A stretch of DNA of 64,000 nucleotides from Bacillota bacterium (GCA_023394955.1 JAEWZY010000020.1:62001-126000); one strand, 5' to 3'; positions 9,177 through 17,742 are shown, counted from the stretch's first letter. The notes: generated from the letters alone by a model not told the origin. Numbers and translations are program-made.

Positions 9177-10079
9177 ATGGTTTCCGAATTTTATCAAGAA
9201 CTGACTAATAAGATTAACAATCGTTTAGCCGGAGACCGGCGATTGGCGGCTTATGCGCTAAAGGCTAAAGCTTACGAGGATGGTTTGGTTAGAATCCAAG
9301 GGATAGTGGATGTACTAAAAGAACGAGAAGAAGCAGAGAAACTCATTAGAACCTTTCCAGATGTTAAAAGGGTAGAAAACAATGTTACAGTTTGTACCGA
9401 TGGCGGAATCGACGATGAGGATGTGGCCTTTGAAATTAGCGAGGAACTTTTAGCTAACCCGGAAATACCTGATTCGGTAGGGGTAAAGGTTAGCGGTGGC
9501 CAAGTCAAATTAGTTGGAAGTATTCAAAACCAAAGCCAGGCTTTGGAAGCTATTGAGACCGCCGGAAAAGCGAGAGGAGTCAGGGAAGTCCGCAACCAAC
9601 TAAAATACAGCGCAGAACTTGATGACGCCAGCATCACCAATCGGGTCCAAATTGCCTTATTGGAAGAAGTCCAAATAGTTCCTGGGCGAGTCAAGGTGAT
9701 TACTGAAGATGGTACAGTAATTTTATGGGGAAATGGTTCCGAAGAAGAGATCAAAAAAGCGGTGGAAGTAGCAGCCAGGGTCCCGGGGGTTAAGTCGATC
9801 AAAAATAGCTTCATCCGGGAACAGACTGAGCTGGATGATCAAATAGTCCTAAAAGCAATGGAAATAATCGCTGCTAACCCTTTTTTAGATGAAATGCCGA
9901 TAAATATCGAAGTTGAGGATGGTAGGATAGTATTTTCGGGTATAGTTGATTCCTTAGAAGCTAAGCGGGGAATCGACGGGGTTATTCATGAGGTAATAAT
10001 GAATCTGAAACCAGCTGCCTTTAAGGTGGATAATCAAGTGAGATTGGTTGAAAGGGTTAGCCAGGAGTTTGCGGATTAA
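9177..10079 (+). CDS. Multi-BON domain protein
   Basis: A 300-residue cytoplasmic protein composed of about four BON-type repeats (roughly residues 2-70, 75-145, 147-216, 218-290). Each has the pattern of a helix, VxVxxGxVxLxG strands and a final R.V.N.... segment, for example at VKVSGGQVKLVG and VKVITEDGTVIL. BON domains bind phospholipids or small ligands and usually occur in exported proteins, but no signal peptide is seen here. The ATG at 9177 follows AAGGGGG by 6 nt; upstream GTG and TTG in frame are less well placed. The 3' end overlaps the convergent cca gene by 23 bp. Confidence 0.75.
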   Translation: MVSEFYQELTNKINNRLAGDRRLAAYALKAKAYEDGLVRIQGIVDVLKEREEAEKLIRTFPDVKRVENNVTVCTDGGIDDEDVAFEISEELLANPEIPDSVGVKVSGGQVKLVGSIQNQSQALEAIETAGKARGVREVRNQLKYSAELDDASITNRVQIALLEEVQIVPGRVKVITEDGTVILWGNGSEEEIKKAVEVAARVPGVKSIKNSFIREQTELDDQIVLKAMEIIAANPFLDEMPINIEVEDGRIVFSGIVDSLEAKRGIDGVIHEVIMNLKPAAFKVDNQVRLVERVSQEFAD

Positions 10080-11463
10080 CCCGTTCGGAACTGATATATT
10101 TTCGGGCCAAATCCAGCAGCAGTTCTTTATGGTTGAGAGCGGGGTCATTAATAACCGTTTCCGAAAGGTACGCTATTATTTTCCCAACCAAAGGCCCGGG
10201 AGTGATGCCTAATTGTTCGATTAAATCGTGGCCGTTTAAAGCCAACTTATTTTGACTATTATTAGCGGCGCTGGTTTTGAGAATAACATGAATCCTTTCG
10301 GATAAATCATTCCAATATTCATAGGTGGCGGCAGTAATCTTTCCGGTAGCGATAATATCGGCGCGACGCAGTTCCAAGAGATCGGGAATGTTCTCCGATC
10401 CAACTTTGGAGATGAGTCTTCGTACTGCTGCGTCACTGACATTTGGTTGGTAAAAAAACATATGCCAGCGGATGAGCAAGGCTACTTTCTGGATTAACTT
10501 CCGCGGGTAACGTAGCCGCGTTAGAATATCGCGGCTTAAATCAGCTCCCTTTTGATCGTGCCCATAAAAGTGAAGGCCGGATTGGGTAATGGTTACCGAA
10601 CATGGCTTGGCTATATCGTGAAGTAAAGCGGCTAGCCGTAAGTGGAGTAAAGGTTTAATTTCCGCGGTAGCGGACAGTGAATGTTCCTGGAGGTATGAGT
10701 ATATTTCGGGATAGAGTTCATTTTGGCCGAAGAATTCCGGAATAATCTGTGATAGTAAGCGGCTTTGGTTCAAACCAATCAGCCCTTTACGGACTGCTTT
10801 GGCTAACAATAATTTGCTGAACTCTTCCCGGATTCTTTCGCGACTAATCGATTGGGCCCATCGGGGATTAACCGCCCGTTCGGTTTCTCGTTCGACGGTT
10901 AAATCGTGAGAGGCCATTAAACGATATAAGCGATACATTCGTAATCCGTCTTCTTCAAAGCGGACCCGGGGATCTCCAACAGTTCTAATAATGCGGCGCC
11001 GACAATCGGTCCGCCCACCGTAAGGATCGATTAACTCTCCGTTCCTGAAATCATAAGCCATAGCATTGATGGTAAAATCACGTCTGGCCAAATCATTGAC
11101 GATGTTGGAGCCGAAGCGAACCTGATCCGGCCGGCGGCCATCACTATATCCCAATTCCTCGCGAAGGGTGGTGATCTCCAATTGGTGCCCCTCAAAATCA
11201 ACAGTAATCGTGCCGAACCGTTTACCGGTTGAAAATGTTTGAGGATAGATCTTTTCTACTTCATCTGGAAGGGCATCGGTAGCCAGATCCCAGTCGGAAG
11301 GTTCGATGCCCCATAATAAATCCCGGACCGCGCCACCCACTAAATAGACGGCGTTTTGGTTGCTCATTAAAATACGGGCGGCTTTCCTAACCCAGCATGG
11401 AATTACTCTGAAATTATGTTTTTCAGTGGTGGTAAGGTTATAACGAAAAGGTTCGGAAGCCAT
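10057..11463 (-). CDS. cca: tRNA nucleotidyltransferase (CCA-adding) / poly(A) polymerase family
   Basis: A 468-residue class II nucleotidyltransferase that adds or repairs CCA on tRNA 3' ends. Seen: the catalytic head VGGAVRDLL with D57-x-D59, RRDFTINAMAYD, the nucleotide-selecting region EEDGLRMYRLYR, and a C-terminal HD domain (LLHDIAKP) as in the longer CCA enzymes. It begins at an ATG immediately after an in-frame TAA; the nearest Shine-Dalgarno (AGGAG) is 14 nt away, so initiation may be weak. It is convergent with and overlaps the BON gene. A poly(A) polymerase or A-adding-only enzyme cannot be excluded. Confidence 0.88.
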   Translation of the reverse strand: MASEPFRYNLTTTEKHNFRVIPCWVRKAARILMSNQNAVYLVGGAVRDLLWGIEPSDWDLATDALPDEVEKIYPQTFSTGKRFGTITVDFEGHQLEITTLREELGYSDGRRPDQVRFGSNIVNDLARRDFTINAMAYDFRNGELIDPYGGRTDCRRRIIRTVGDPRVRFEEDGLRMYRLYRLMASHDLTVERETERAVNPRWAQSISRERIREEFSKLLLAKAVRKGLIGLNQSRLLSQIIPEFFGQNELYPEIYSYLQEHSLSATAEIKPLLHLRLAALLHDIAKPCSVTITQSGLHFYGHDQKGADLSRDILTRLRYPRKLIQKVALLIRWHMFFYQPNVSDAAVRRLISKVGSENIPDLLELRRADIIATGKITAATYEYWNDLSERIHVILKTSAANNSQNKLALNGHDLIEQLGITPGPLVGKIIAYLSETVINDPALNHKELLLDLARKYISSERVNPQTPG

Positions 11464-11515
11464 TTAAATAATTATTTCTCCTATGATAATTTTCTCCTTA
11501 TTACCTTTAAAAAGC

Positions 11516-12772
11516 CTATTGACTTGAAATGTTTGGGCCTGCGCTTTGAGTTTTATATGATTTAGATTTGCGCTTATTTAAGAAAGACAACCTGATCGCC
11601 GAATAACGACAGATATTGGCGCAACGGTGACAGATAATGCATTCCGAGGATTCTATCGTTGGAACATCAGTGTATGGATTAACCGATGAAATCATATTCA
11701 TTGAACAAATTTCCGGTTGGCTGCATTTTCCACAAGCGATACAGGCATCTGAGTCTGGTCTCATCTTTAAAAGGCTAAACCGGGAAGTGATTGTTAAAAT
11801 CGCCCCCAATGGACAAAGATAACGACAAAAGAATCTTTCAATCAGAATTGATCCGATCATTACAATAATTAATAAACCGGTAGCTGTAAAAGACCCTTTA
11901 AAGGTGAAAAGGATGTGAAACGGGTCGTAATTGTTCCAGAGATTAGACATGGCTGACCAAGAAAGAAGAATACCACCAAATAGTAATAAAAATCGAAAGT
12001 AAGAGAAAACCCGATCCAATAATGATGGAAATCGAAGCTTGAGATTTTCAGGATGGATAAACTCTTGGGCGGCTCCGATGGGGCAGGCCCATCCACAAAA
12101 GAATCTCCCGACAAACAATGACAGGATAATAGGAATCCCTACCAAAACCAGAGAATCAACGAATTTGCCCCCCGTTTGGACAGGTAAAGAAAAAATCGAA
12201 TTAATGGGATTAACAGTATTGCCAAGATAAAACCCAAAAACAACAAGGTTGATAAAGAGAAGCGGTTTGCGGAATGAGGTTTTCCCGCAAAGAAACACAA
12301 CGATACTTATGGTTAAAAATAAGTACCATAGTTTCATTTTTAACGGATTCGCCGACCACCATTGGATTACTTTGGCGAGGGTATCGGGATTTTGAGGTTT
12401 AGTAATCTCCGGTAAAGAATTTAAGACAATATTTTCTGTGGTAGTATCGGTAGCGGTATTAATTGATCTTAAATCGGATTCTTTGGGAGCCGATTGTTGC
12501 CATGATGTTTCCGAAAGAGGATGGTTTTCGTTATTCGGTTTGAATGAGGTTACACTTTCGTTATTTTGATCGGGACCATCATTATCGCTAAATGTTTCGG
12601 GATAATGACTTGTTTGCTCAACGCCGGTAGAAACAGCCGGGTCTACTTCAACGGCAGACTGATTATCGATAGAGGCCGCCTCCGTCGCTAGCGCCTGAAT
12701 ACCTTCGTTAAGTGAAGAGCATAGTATTACTATAAAAAAACTTAAGCAGATCAGAATCTCAATTTTTTTCAT
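11516..12772 (-). CDS. Membrane 4Fe-4S polyferredoxin (NapH/RnfB-like)
   Basis: A 418-residue membrane protein related to the NapH/CcoG-type polyferredoxins. Order: an N-terminal hydrophobic segment (about 5-28), a polar Ser/Thr/Asn/Glu-rich linker (about 30-130), then about five membrane helices with two CxxxCP motifs (CGWACP, CRYLCP), and a C-terminal double cluster domain (CIACGKC...C and CIICHRCANIC). The family transfers electrons across or along the membrane. No NapG, reductase or maturation genes are adjacent, so the partner is unknown. The long polar linker is unusual. GGGGTGA precedes the ATG. Confidence 0.8.
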   Translation of the reverse strand: MKKIEILICLSFFIVILCSSLNEGIQALATEAASIDNQSAVEVDPAVSTGVEQTSHYPETFSDNDGPDQNNESVTSFKPNNENHPLSETSWQQSAPKESDLRSINTATDTTTENIVLNSLPEITKPQNPDTLAKVIQWWSANPLKMKLWYLFLTISIVVFLCGKTSFRKPLLFINLVVFGFYLGNTVNPINSIFSLPVQTGGKFVDSLVLVGIPIILSLFVGRFFCGWACPIGAAQEFIHPENLKLRFPSLLDRVFSYFRFLLLFGGILLSWSAMSNLWNNYDPFHILFTFKGSFTATGLLIIVMIGSILIERFFCRYLCPLGAILTITSRFSLLKMRPDSDACIACGKCSQPEICSMNMISSVNPYTDVPTIESSECIICHRCANICRYSAIRLSFLNKRKSKSYKTQSAGPNISSQ

Positions 12773-13239
12773 TCAAATTCACCCCATTATTTATAGATAA
12801 GTAGGCTTTAAATTTTGACTGTTGATGCTAAAAAGACCCCTATAACAGGGTGCCGCTTAGTAAAAGATAAGTTATTTTTCCGGTTTAGCATTGGAAAGCA
12901 GGTCTTTTGATTCAAGGAATATGAGTTGTTTTATTTTCAAAAAGTCGGATCCCAAAACATTTATGATTAATTCAAAATAGACAGATTCTTCAACCTTTCT
13001 AGACAATGTAATTCCTCCGTTAATGTATGTTTGATGTATTTAATATCGGCAGGTTATCGATGAAACCTTATTCAAAATATAGCGTGCCTTTAAAAACCAA
13101 TGAGATTAGTCCTTTATGAAATGATTACAGAATATGAAAACGACTAGCCCCGAAAAATGGCATTTTTTTAGCAACCCTTGCATAAGGTGGATAATAGACG
13201 CTTTAAGCGATTTTTTCTTTAATCGCAGGAGGTATTTTT
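12773..13239. other. Intergenic region, 467 bp
   Basis: This gap before spoIID holds a probable small minus-strand gene (12872-13006). Elsewhere I see only AT-rich sequence and no clear promoter for spoIID. Confidence 0.5.
12872..13006 (-). CDS. Small protein, 44 residues, function unknown
   Basis: A TTG-started frame on the minus strand with an excellent ribosome site: GGAGGA, 6-nt spacer, TTG. The product begins MSRKVEESVYFELI and ends NAKPEK; it is amphipathic, rich in Leu, Ile, Lys and Glu, with no cysteine and no membrane segment. It is not recognised. The size and sporulation-gene neighbourhood brought Spo0E-type phosphatases to mind, but their SQxLD motif is absent. Support rests on the ribosome site and plausible composition alone. 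Confidence 0.45.
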   Translation of the reverse strand: MSRKVEESVYFELIINVLGSDFLKIKQLIFLESKDLLSNAKPEK

Positions 13240-14196
13240 TTGCGCCCGAATACTGGGTTGACTCTGGTCCTCTTGTTAATTCTATTATCACTTTTACCAG
13301 TATTGATTATAAAGAAAATTTATGTCCTTCCCAAACGGGGAGAGGTTCCGGTAAGATTGGCCTCTAGAGCTGAAGGAAGAATATACCAGTTCGATCTGGA
13401 GCAATATTTAATTGGTGTAGTCGCCGCTGAAATGCCGGCTCGTTTTGAACTTGAGGCATTAAAAGCCCAGGCGGTAGCGGCCCGGACATTGGCTGTACGT
13501 AGGATGAAACGGTTTGGCGGCAAAGGTTGCCAACATTATGCAAATGTCGACATTTGCGACGATCCAACTGAGCACCAGGCTTGGTTGAGTGAGGCTAGTC
13601 TACGGAAACGGTGGCCTGGATTGAGTTTTTATGGTTATTATAATAAAATAAAACGAGCAGTACAGGAAACCTCGGGGATTGTTATGACATATCAAAACCG
13701 GCCTATTGATGCGGTTTTTCACTCCACCTGTGGAGGTTCGACCGCTGCGGCCAAGGACATCTGGAATAATGAAATCCCCTACTTGATTAGGGTCAAATGC
13801 GATTTTGACAAACATGCGCCTCGTTATCAAAGTGATTTCTTTTATACCTGGGCTGAATTGGAAAGACGTTTCAAAATTCCGGGGGAATTATTCAAAAGTT
13901 TAAGGGCTATCTCCTTAACGGATCAGAGGAGAGTATCAATGCTCAAGGTAGGAAAGAAGTTAATTAAGGGGAGTGAATTTCGTAGTAAATTAGGTTTAAC
14001 ATCGACCTGTTTTTCTTGGAAAACAACGGATTTAGGACTTTTTTTCGTAGTGACCGGTTATGGACATGGGGTTGGGCTATGTCAATATGGCGCGGATGGG
14101 TTAGCCAAAAAAGGATGGAAGTTTAACCAGATTTTAAGCTATTATTATAGGGGAATCAGTTTTCAAAAAATACAAATCGCGAGCGAGGGTAAGTAG
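13240..14196 (+). CDS. spoIID: Stage II sporulation protein D, lytic transglycosylase
   Basis: A 318-residue membrane-anchored peptidoglycan hydrolase needed for engulfment. One N-terminal helix (about 8-28) anchors it. The catalytic glutamate is E64 in VAAEMPARFE, matching the active-site Glu of Bacillus SpoIID, followed by the ALKAQAVAART signature. C106 and H112 are candidates for the structural metal site. The C-terminal GYGHGVGLCQYGA motif is diagnostic. The start is TTG with AGGAGG 7 nt upstream. It is followed by a terminator and then the spoIIQ-like gene, the classic order. Confidence 0.95.
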   Translation: MRPNTGLTLVLLLILLSLLPVLIIKKIYVLPKRGEVPVRLASRAEGRIYQFDLEQYLIGVVAAEMPARFELEALKAQAVAARTLAVRRMKRFGGKGCQHYANVDICDDPTEHQAWLSEASLRKRWPGLSFYGYYNKIKRAVQETSGIVMTYQNRPIDAVFHSTCGGSTAAAKDIWNNEIPYLIRVKCDFDKHAPRYQSDFFYTWAELERRFKIPGELFKSLRAISLTDQRRVSMLKVGKKLIKGSEFRSKLGLTSTCFSWKTTDLGLFFVVTGYGHGVGLCQYGADGLAKKGWKFNQILSYYYRGISFQKIQIASEGK

Positions 14197-14235
14197 GTAG
14201 TTGTATTGCTTAATTTCTTTTAACACGGGTTAAAA

Positions 14236-14268
14236 AAATATCCAGAAAGTCTGGATATTTTTTTTAAT
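14236..14268 (+). terminator. Rho-independent terminator of spoIID
   Basis: AAATATCCAGA and TCTGGATATTT form an 11-bp stem with a 3-nt loop and a run of T residues. Confidence 0.9.
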
Positions 14269-14365
14269 CCAGGAAAAACTAGGGCATAAGGATATTGTTT
14301 TTATATCCGGTTAAACTGAATTGCCAATATTACAGATTTCATGAGATGAATAGAGGTGACTAGCA

Positions 14366-15085
14366 ATAGGTAAAGCATTACGGAAAAGGGGCATAGGTTT
14401 ACGCGGGTATTTGCAACGTTCAATTAAACAGCTGCGTACATTATTAAAAAGCGGCCGCCCTTATCTTAAACCAAAGTATTGGTTGATTTATGTAGCTGCT
14501 TTTAGTTTGGGTTTTTATCTTTGGGGCCCAGCTCACGGTCTATCCAAGATTCGGAATCGGGGTAACTTTAGGGCTGGTGAAATCAATGAACCCTCAACCA
14601 TTGAGGCGTTGCAACAGGAGATTGAATTATTAAAGCAAATGATTAAAACAGAGAAAATTCGTGAAGAAGAGAGTGTCTCCGAATTTAATCCCGATAACTT
14701 TAGCCGTCCGGCGCTGGGGGAAATAATTCAAGGTTTTGAATGGATTAAAACCAATGAAACTTGGAAGCTTCATTCCGGCATTGACATAGGAATGCCCCTG
14801 GGTAGTAATGTAATGGCCAGTGCTGAGGGGACTGTTAAGAAGGTTGCCAGTACTCTTGAAGAAGGTTTAACAATAGTTCTGGAGCATGGAAACGGCTGGG
14901 AGAGTGTTTATGGGAACCTTGAGGAGGTTTCCGTCAAAGAAGGAGACCGGATCATCAAAGGGATGATTATCGGGACCACTGGAGCTACTAGTTGTAATTC
15001 GGCGAACCCCGGATTTCATTTTGAGATTAACCACAACCAAAAACCGGTCAATCCGAAAAATATTATTAAAGGAATGACTAAATAA
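14366..15085 (+). CDS. spoIIQ: SpoIIQ-like M23 peptidase-family protein (engulfment)
   Basis: A forespore membrane protein of the LytM/M23 fold, placed between spoIID and spoIIID as expected for SpoIIQ. It has a basic N-terminus, one membrane helix at about 38-56, a coiled region, and an M23 domain at about 115-235. Numbering from 14366, the zinc ligands H136, D140 and H218 are kept, but the two catalytic histidines are replaced (N184 in YGNL, G216 in GFHFE), so it is probably non-hydrolytic. The first canonical codon in frame is TTG 14411, which has no ribosome site; AGAGGTGA lies 6 nt before ATA 14366, so an AUA start is proposed. Confidence 0.8.
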   Translation: MGKALRKRGIGLRGYLQRSIKQLRTLLKSGRPYLKPKYWLIYVAAFSLGFYLWGPAHGLSKIRNRGNFRAGEINEPSTIEALQQEIELLKQMIKTEKIREEESVSEFNPDNFSRPALGEIIQGFEWIKTNETWKLHSGIDIGMPLGSNVMASAEGTVKKVASTLEEGLTIVLEHGNGWESVYGNLEEVSVKEGDRIIKGMIIGTTGATSCNSANPGFHFEINHNQKPVNPKNIIKGMTK

Positions 15086-15286
15086 CTCAATAAATAGTTT
15101 AGCTGCTTTAGTTTTTTTTTTAACTTAGTCAGTAAGCCCACATATTCCCTCTGACCAAGCCATATATATGTTATGAAGCGATTTTCATATCCCCGGACAT
15201 ACAAGGGTATTATCTTAGTCCGGTATAGTATCACGTGCTGTGATAATGAAAACGCCAATGACTATATATTTGGAAGGGTGGGGGGC

Positions 15287-15589
15287 GTGAAAGATTATAT
15301 TGAAAAGCGAGTAATGGATTTAAGCCGCTACATCGCTGACCACCAGGCCACGGTCAGACAGGCGGCTAAATATTTTGGAGTAAGCAAAAGTACAGTACAT
15401 AAAGATGTTACCGAGAGGCTACCCGATATTAACCAAAGCCTGGCCCTGGAGGTAAAGAGGATTCTCGAATTCAACAAGGCGGAAAGGCATATTCGTGGAG
15501 GCGAAGCTACTAAAAAGAAATATCAAAAGCATCAGGATTTGGGATTAAAAAAGGAGGAAATTACAAAAAAACGTAGAAGCATTATCTAA
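15287..15589 (+). CDS. spoIIID: Sporulation transcriptional regulator SpoIIID
   Basis: A 100-residue DNA-binding protein that modulates sigma-E-dependent mother-cell genes. It matches SpoIIID almost throughout: start KDYIEKRV, a helix-turn-helix with AAKYFGVSKSTVHKD, the ERLPDIN segment, and the C-terminal HIRGGEATKKKY basic region that contacts DNA. The frame is open further upstream, but similarity begins at the GTG at 15287, which follows a G-rich ribosome site. The gene precedes mbl by 55 bp, as in Bacillus. Confidence 0.97.
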   Translation: MKDYIEKRVMDLSRYIADHQATVRQAAKYFGVSKSTVHKDVTERLPDINQSLALEVKRILEFNKAERHIRGGEATKKKYQKHQDLGLKKEEITKKRRSII

Positions 15590-15644
15590 AATTTGATGTT
15601 TTTTGATAATTTAATTGTCTGCAGCGGTGTAGGGGGGCGTAAGT

Positions 15645-16679
15645 TTGGACATCAGAAATTTAATTACGGACATTGGCATTGACTTGGGTACCGCCAGCGT
15701 GCTGGTTTATCTCAAAAAACGCGGAATTGTAATTCGGGAGCCGTCGGTGGTAGCTATACAGAAAGATACAAACAAAATATTAGCTGTTGGCGAGGAAGCC
15801 CGTCAAATGATTGGAAGGACCCCCGGTAATATTGTAGCCATTCGTCCGTTGCGCGATGGGGTAATTGCCGATTATGACATCACTGAGACGATGTTAAAAT
15901 ACTTTATTGAAAAAGTTTGCCCCAAGCCTCGACTGTTCCGCCCGCAAGTAGTTGTTTGTGTTCCTTCCGGAGTTACTAGTGTTGAAAAAAGAGCGGTTTT
16001 AGAAGCTGCAATGCAAGCCGGAGCCAAAAGGACTTTCTTAATTGAGGAACCAATGGCCGCCGCCATCGGCTCCGGTTTAAACATTACCGAAGCCAGCGGC
16101 AACATGGTAGTTGATATTGGCGGAGGCACTACCGATGTAGCCATTATTTCATTAGGAGGAATAGTGGTCAGCGAATCGCTGCGAATCGGCGGGGACAAGT
16201 TTGATGAAGCGATTATTCGTTACATAAAAAAGATGTATAATATGATGATCGGTGAACGCACTGCTGAGGATATTAAGGTTCAAATCGGTTCGGCATACCC
16301 TGAAGGAGAAGGCCGGGCCATGGAGATTCGAGGCCGGGATTTGGTAACCGGGTTGCCACGAACAATCAAGTTTACATCGACCGATTCTTTTCAAGCCCTC
16401 TCCGAACCGATCACAACAATCATCGATGGTATTAAATCCGTATTGGAACGGACCCCTCCCGAATTGGCATCGGATATTGTGGACAAGGGGATTGTAATGA
16501 CCGGCGGCGGTTCGTTATTGCATGGCTTTACCAGGCTTTTGGCTGAAGAAACGGGGATTCCGATTCATTTGGCAGAAGACCCGCTTTCCTGCGTAGTATT
16601 GGGAACCGGTAAGATTTTAGAGAATGAAGGTTTTGATTCGATTAGACACAACTTGATTGTGGGTAGCCGTTCAATGTAA
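15645..16679 (+). CDS. mbl: Rod shape-determining protein, MreB/Mbl family
   Basis: A 344-residue bacterial actin that organises lateral cell wall synthesis under the membrane. The phosphate loops are seen at DLGTASVLVY (phosphate 1) and DIGGGTTDVA (phosphate 2), the adenosine region at MTGGGSLLHG, and FLIEEPMAAAIG is family-typical. The start is TTG after a GGGGGG ribosome site. Being directly downstream of spoIIID suggests Mbl rather than MreB, since no mreCD follows. Confidence 0.93.
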   Translation: MDIRNLITDIGIDLGTASVLVYLKKRGIVIREPSVVAIQKDTNKILAVGEEARQMIGRTPGNIVAIRPLRDGVIADYDITETMLKYFIEKVCPKPRLFRPQVVVCVPSGVTSVEKRAVLEAAMQAGAKRTFLIEEPMAAAIGSGLNITEASGNMVVDIGGGTTDVAIISLGGIVVSESLRIGGDKFDEAIIRYIKKMYNMMIGERTAEDIKVQIGSAYPEGEGRAMEIRGRDLVTGLPRTIKFTSTDSFQALSEPITTIIDGIKSVLERTPPELASDIVDKGIVMTGGGSLLHGFTRLLAEETGIPIHLAEDPLSCVVLGTGKILENEGFDSIRHNLIVGSRSM

Positions 16680-16710
16680 GAAAATAGAACAAAAAATTAT
16701 GTAACATTTT

Positions 16711-16735
16711 TCCGGCTAAACACCGGATTTTTGTT
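16711..16735 (+). terminator. Weak terminator after mbl
   Basis: TCCGG and CCGGA form a 5-bp stem with a 7-nt loop and a TTTTTGTTTTG tail. Confidence 0.5.
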
Positions 16736-16747
16736 TTGTTCTCCTTT

Positions 16748-16780
16748 TGAACCGTTCACTAATGAACGATACCTGGTTCA
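16748..16780. repeat. Nested inverted repeats, operator-like
   Basis: TGAACC (16748-16753) pairs with GGTTCA (16775-16780), and inside lies CGTTCA-CTAA-TGAACG (16753-16768). It lies upstream of the TtcA-like gene and could be a regulator site. No binding protein is identified. Confidence 0.35.
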
Positions 16781-16846
16781 TGTTTATAGGAAAAATCAAA
16801 TAATGTACCTGGTATATAAGGAGAATCCTGTCAAGATAGCTTTGTT

Positions 16847-16918
16847 ATGGCCGGAGAAAAAACCGGATTGGATAAATTAGCACAAAAACTGGAAACAAAG
16901 AATGTTGAGTATAAGTAA
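16847..16918 (+). CDS. Possible 23-residue leader peptide or small protein
   Basis: A short frame beginning MAGEKTGLDK and ending NVEYK. Its TAA stop overlaps the ATG of the TtcA-like gene (TAATG), a typical translational coupling arrangement, and the downstream gene has no good ribosome site of its own. The small frame has no clear Shine-Dalgarno near its ATG; AAGGAG lies 23 nt upstream. The composition is plausible for a helix, but nothing identifies it. Confidence 0.3.
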   Translation: MAGEKTGLDKLAQKLETKNVEYK

Positions 16919-17700
16919 TGGAAGAAAAACATCAAAGTTTACCAAGGACCTATACTAGAAAACTTCTCCGGGCCATCAGGGAATTTGACTTGATTCAGCC
17001 GGGGGATAAAGTATTAGTCGGTTTTTCAGGTGGGAAGGATAGCGCTTTTCTCGTTTATGGGCTCTCTATTTTACTACGGCATGGGATTATTCCCTTCGAA
17101 TTAAGCGCTTTAACAATTGATCTTGGTTTTGAAACACCTATCGACGTAGGTCCATTAGAAAGGTATTGTAACACGTTGGGAGTTGAATTTCATATCCACC
17201 GGACCGAAATCAGCCGTTATGCTTTTGGAGAGGAAAACCCTGAAGTTCCTTGCGCTACTTGCTCTTTTTTGAGACGGGGAGCGATGAACCGATTTGCCAG
17301 GGAACATGGATATAATGTGGTTGCGCTAGCCCATCATTATGATGACGCGGTGGAAACTTTTTTGATGAGTATTATTTTTTCAGGTCAAATCAAGACTTTC
17401 CTTCCCCGCACTGAACTTGATCGGAGTCAGATAAGGGTGATTCGGCCTTTGGTTTATTTTAGAGAAGCTGAATTGAAAAAGGCCCTTAGTTTCATGGGAT
17501 TCTCCCCGGCGCCGAATGAATGTCCCCTGGACGGCCGGTCCAAACGGGCTGAAACTAAGGAATTAATCGCTAAATTAACCCAAGACGATCACCGGATTTT
17601 TAATAATATAGCCTCCGCGATGCGGGAAGGCCGACCGATAGAGCTTTGGCCGCCGGAACTATCTTTAGAAGAGAAACGATTGCGAAATATGATTAAATAA
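16918..17700 (+). CDS. TtcA/TilS-like PP-loop ATPase (tRNA thiolation type)
   Basis: A 260-residue adenine nucleotide alpha-hydrolase. The PP-loop is S37-GGKD-S42, which binds ATP to adenylate the RNA base. C112 and C115 (CATC) plus C202 (NECP) match the three cysteines that hold an iron-sulfur cluster in TtcA, and HHYDDAVETFLM is the family's second motif. TtcA makes 2-thiocytidine-32 in tRNA; related proteins thiolate other positions, so the exact base is not certain. The ATG overlaps the stop of a small upstream frame. The Phe T-box promoter begins only 7 nt after the stop codon. Confidence 0.85.
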   Translation: MEEKHQSLPRTYTRKLLRAIREFDLIQPGDKVLVGFSGGKDSAFLVYGLSILLRHGIIPFELSALTIDLGFETPIDVGPLERYCNTLGVEFHIHRTEISRYAFGEENPEVPCATCSFLRRGAMNRFAREHGYNVVALAHHYDDAVETFLMSIIFSGQIKTFLPRTELDRSQIRVIRPLVYFREAELKKALSFMGFSPAPNECPLDGRSKRAETKELIAKLTQDDHRIFNNIASAMREGRPIELWPPELSLEEKRLRNMIK

Positions 17701-17706
17701 AATCTG

Positions 17707-17736
17707 TTGCCGTGAGCTTGAATGGTGTGATATAAT
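17707..17736 (+). promoter_or_regulatory. Promoter of the T-box/paaK transcript
   Basis: TTGCCG (17707-17712), 18-bp spacer, TATAAT (17731-17736). Transcription would begin near 17743, at the 5' end of the T-box leader. Confidence 0.7.
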
Positions 17737-17742
17737 ATTATC

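Noticed and set aside
11637..11822. 61-codon plus-strand frame inside the polyferredoxin gene
   Set aside because: It is antisense to the cysteine-rich region of a clear gene and has no features of its own.
12872..13006. Spo0E-type phosphatase identity for the 44-residue protein
   Set aside because: The size is near the family range, but the SQxLD motif and the usual helix pattern are missing.
15872..16198. 108-codon minus-strand frame inside mbl
   Set aside because: It is a shadow of the MreB/Mbl coding frame with no ribosome site.
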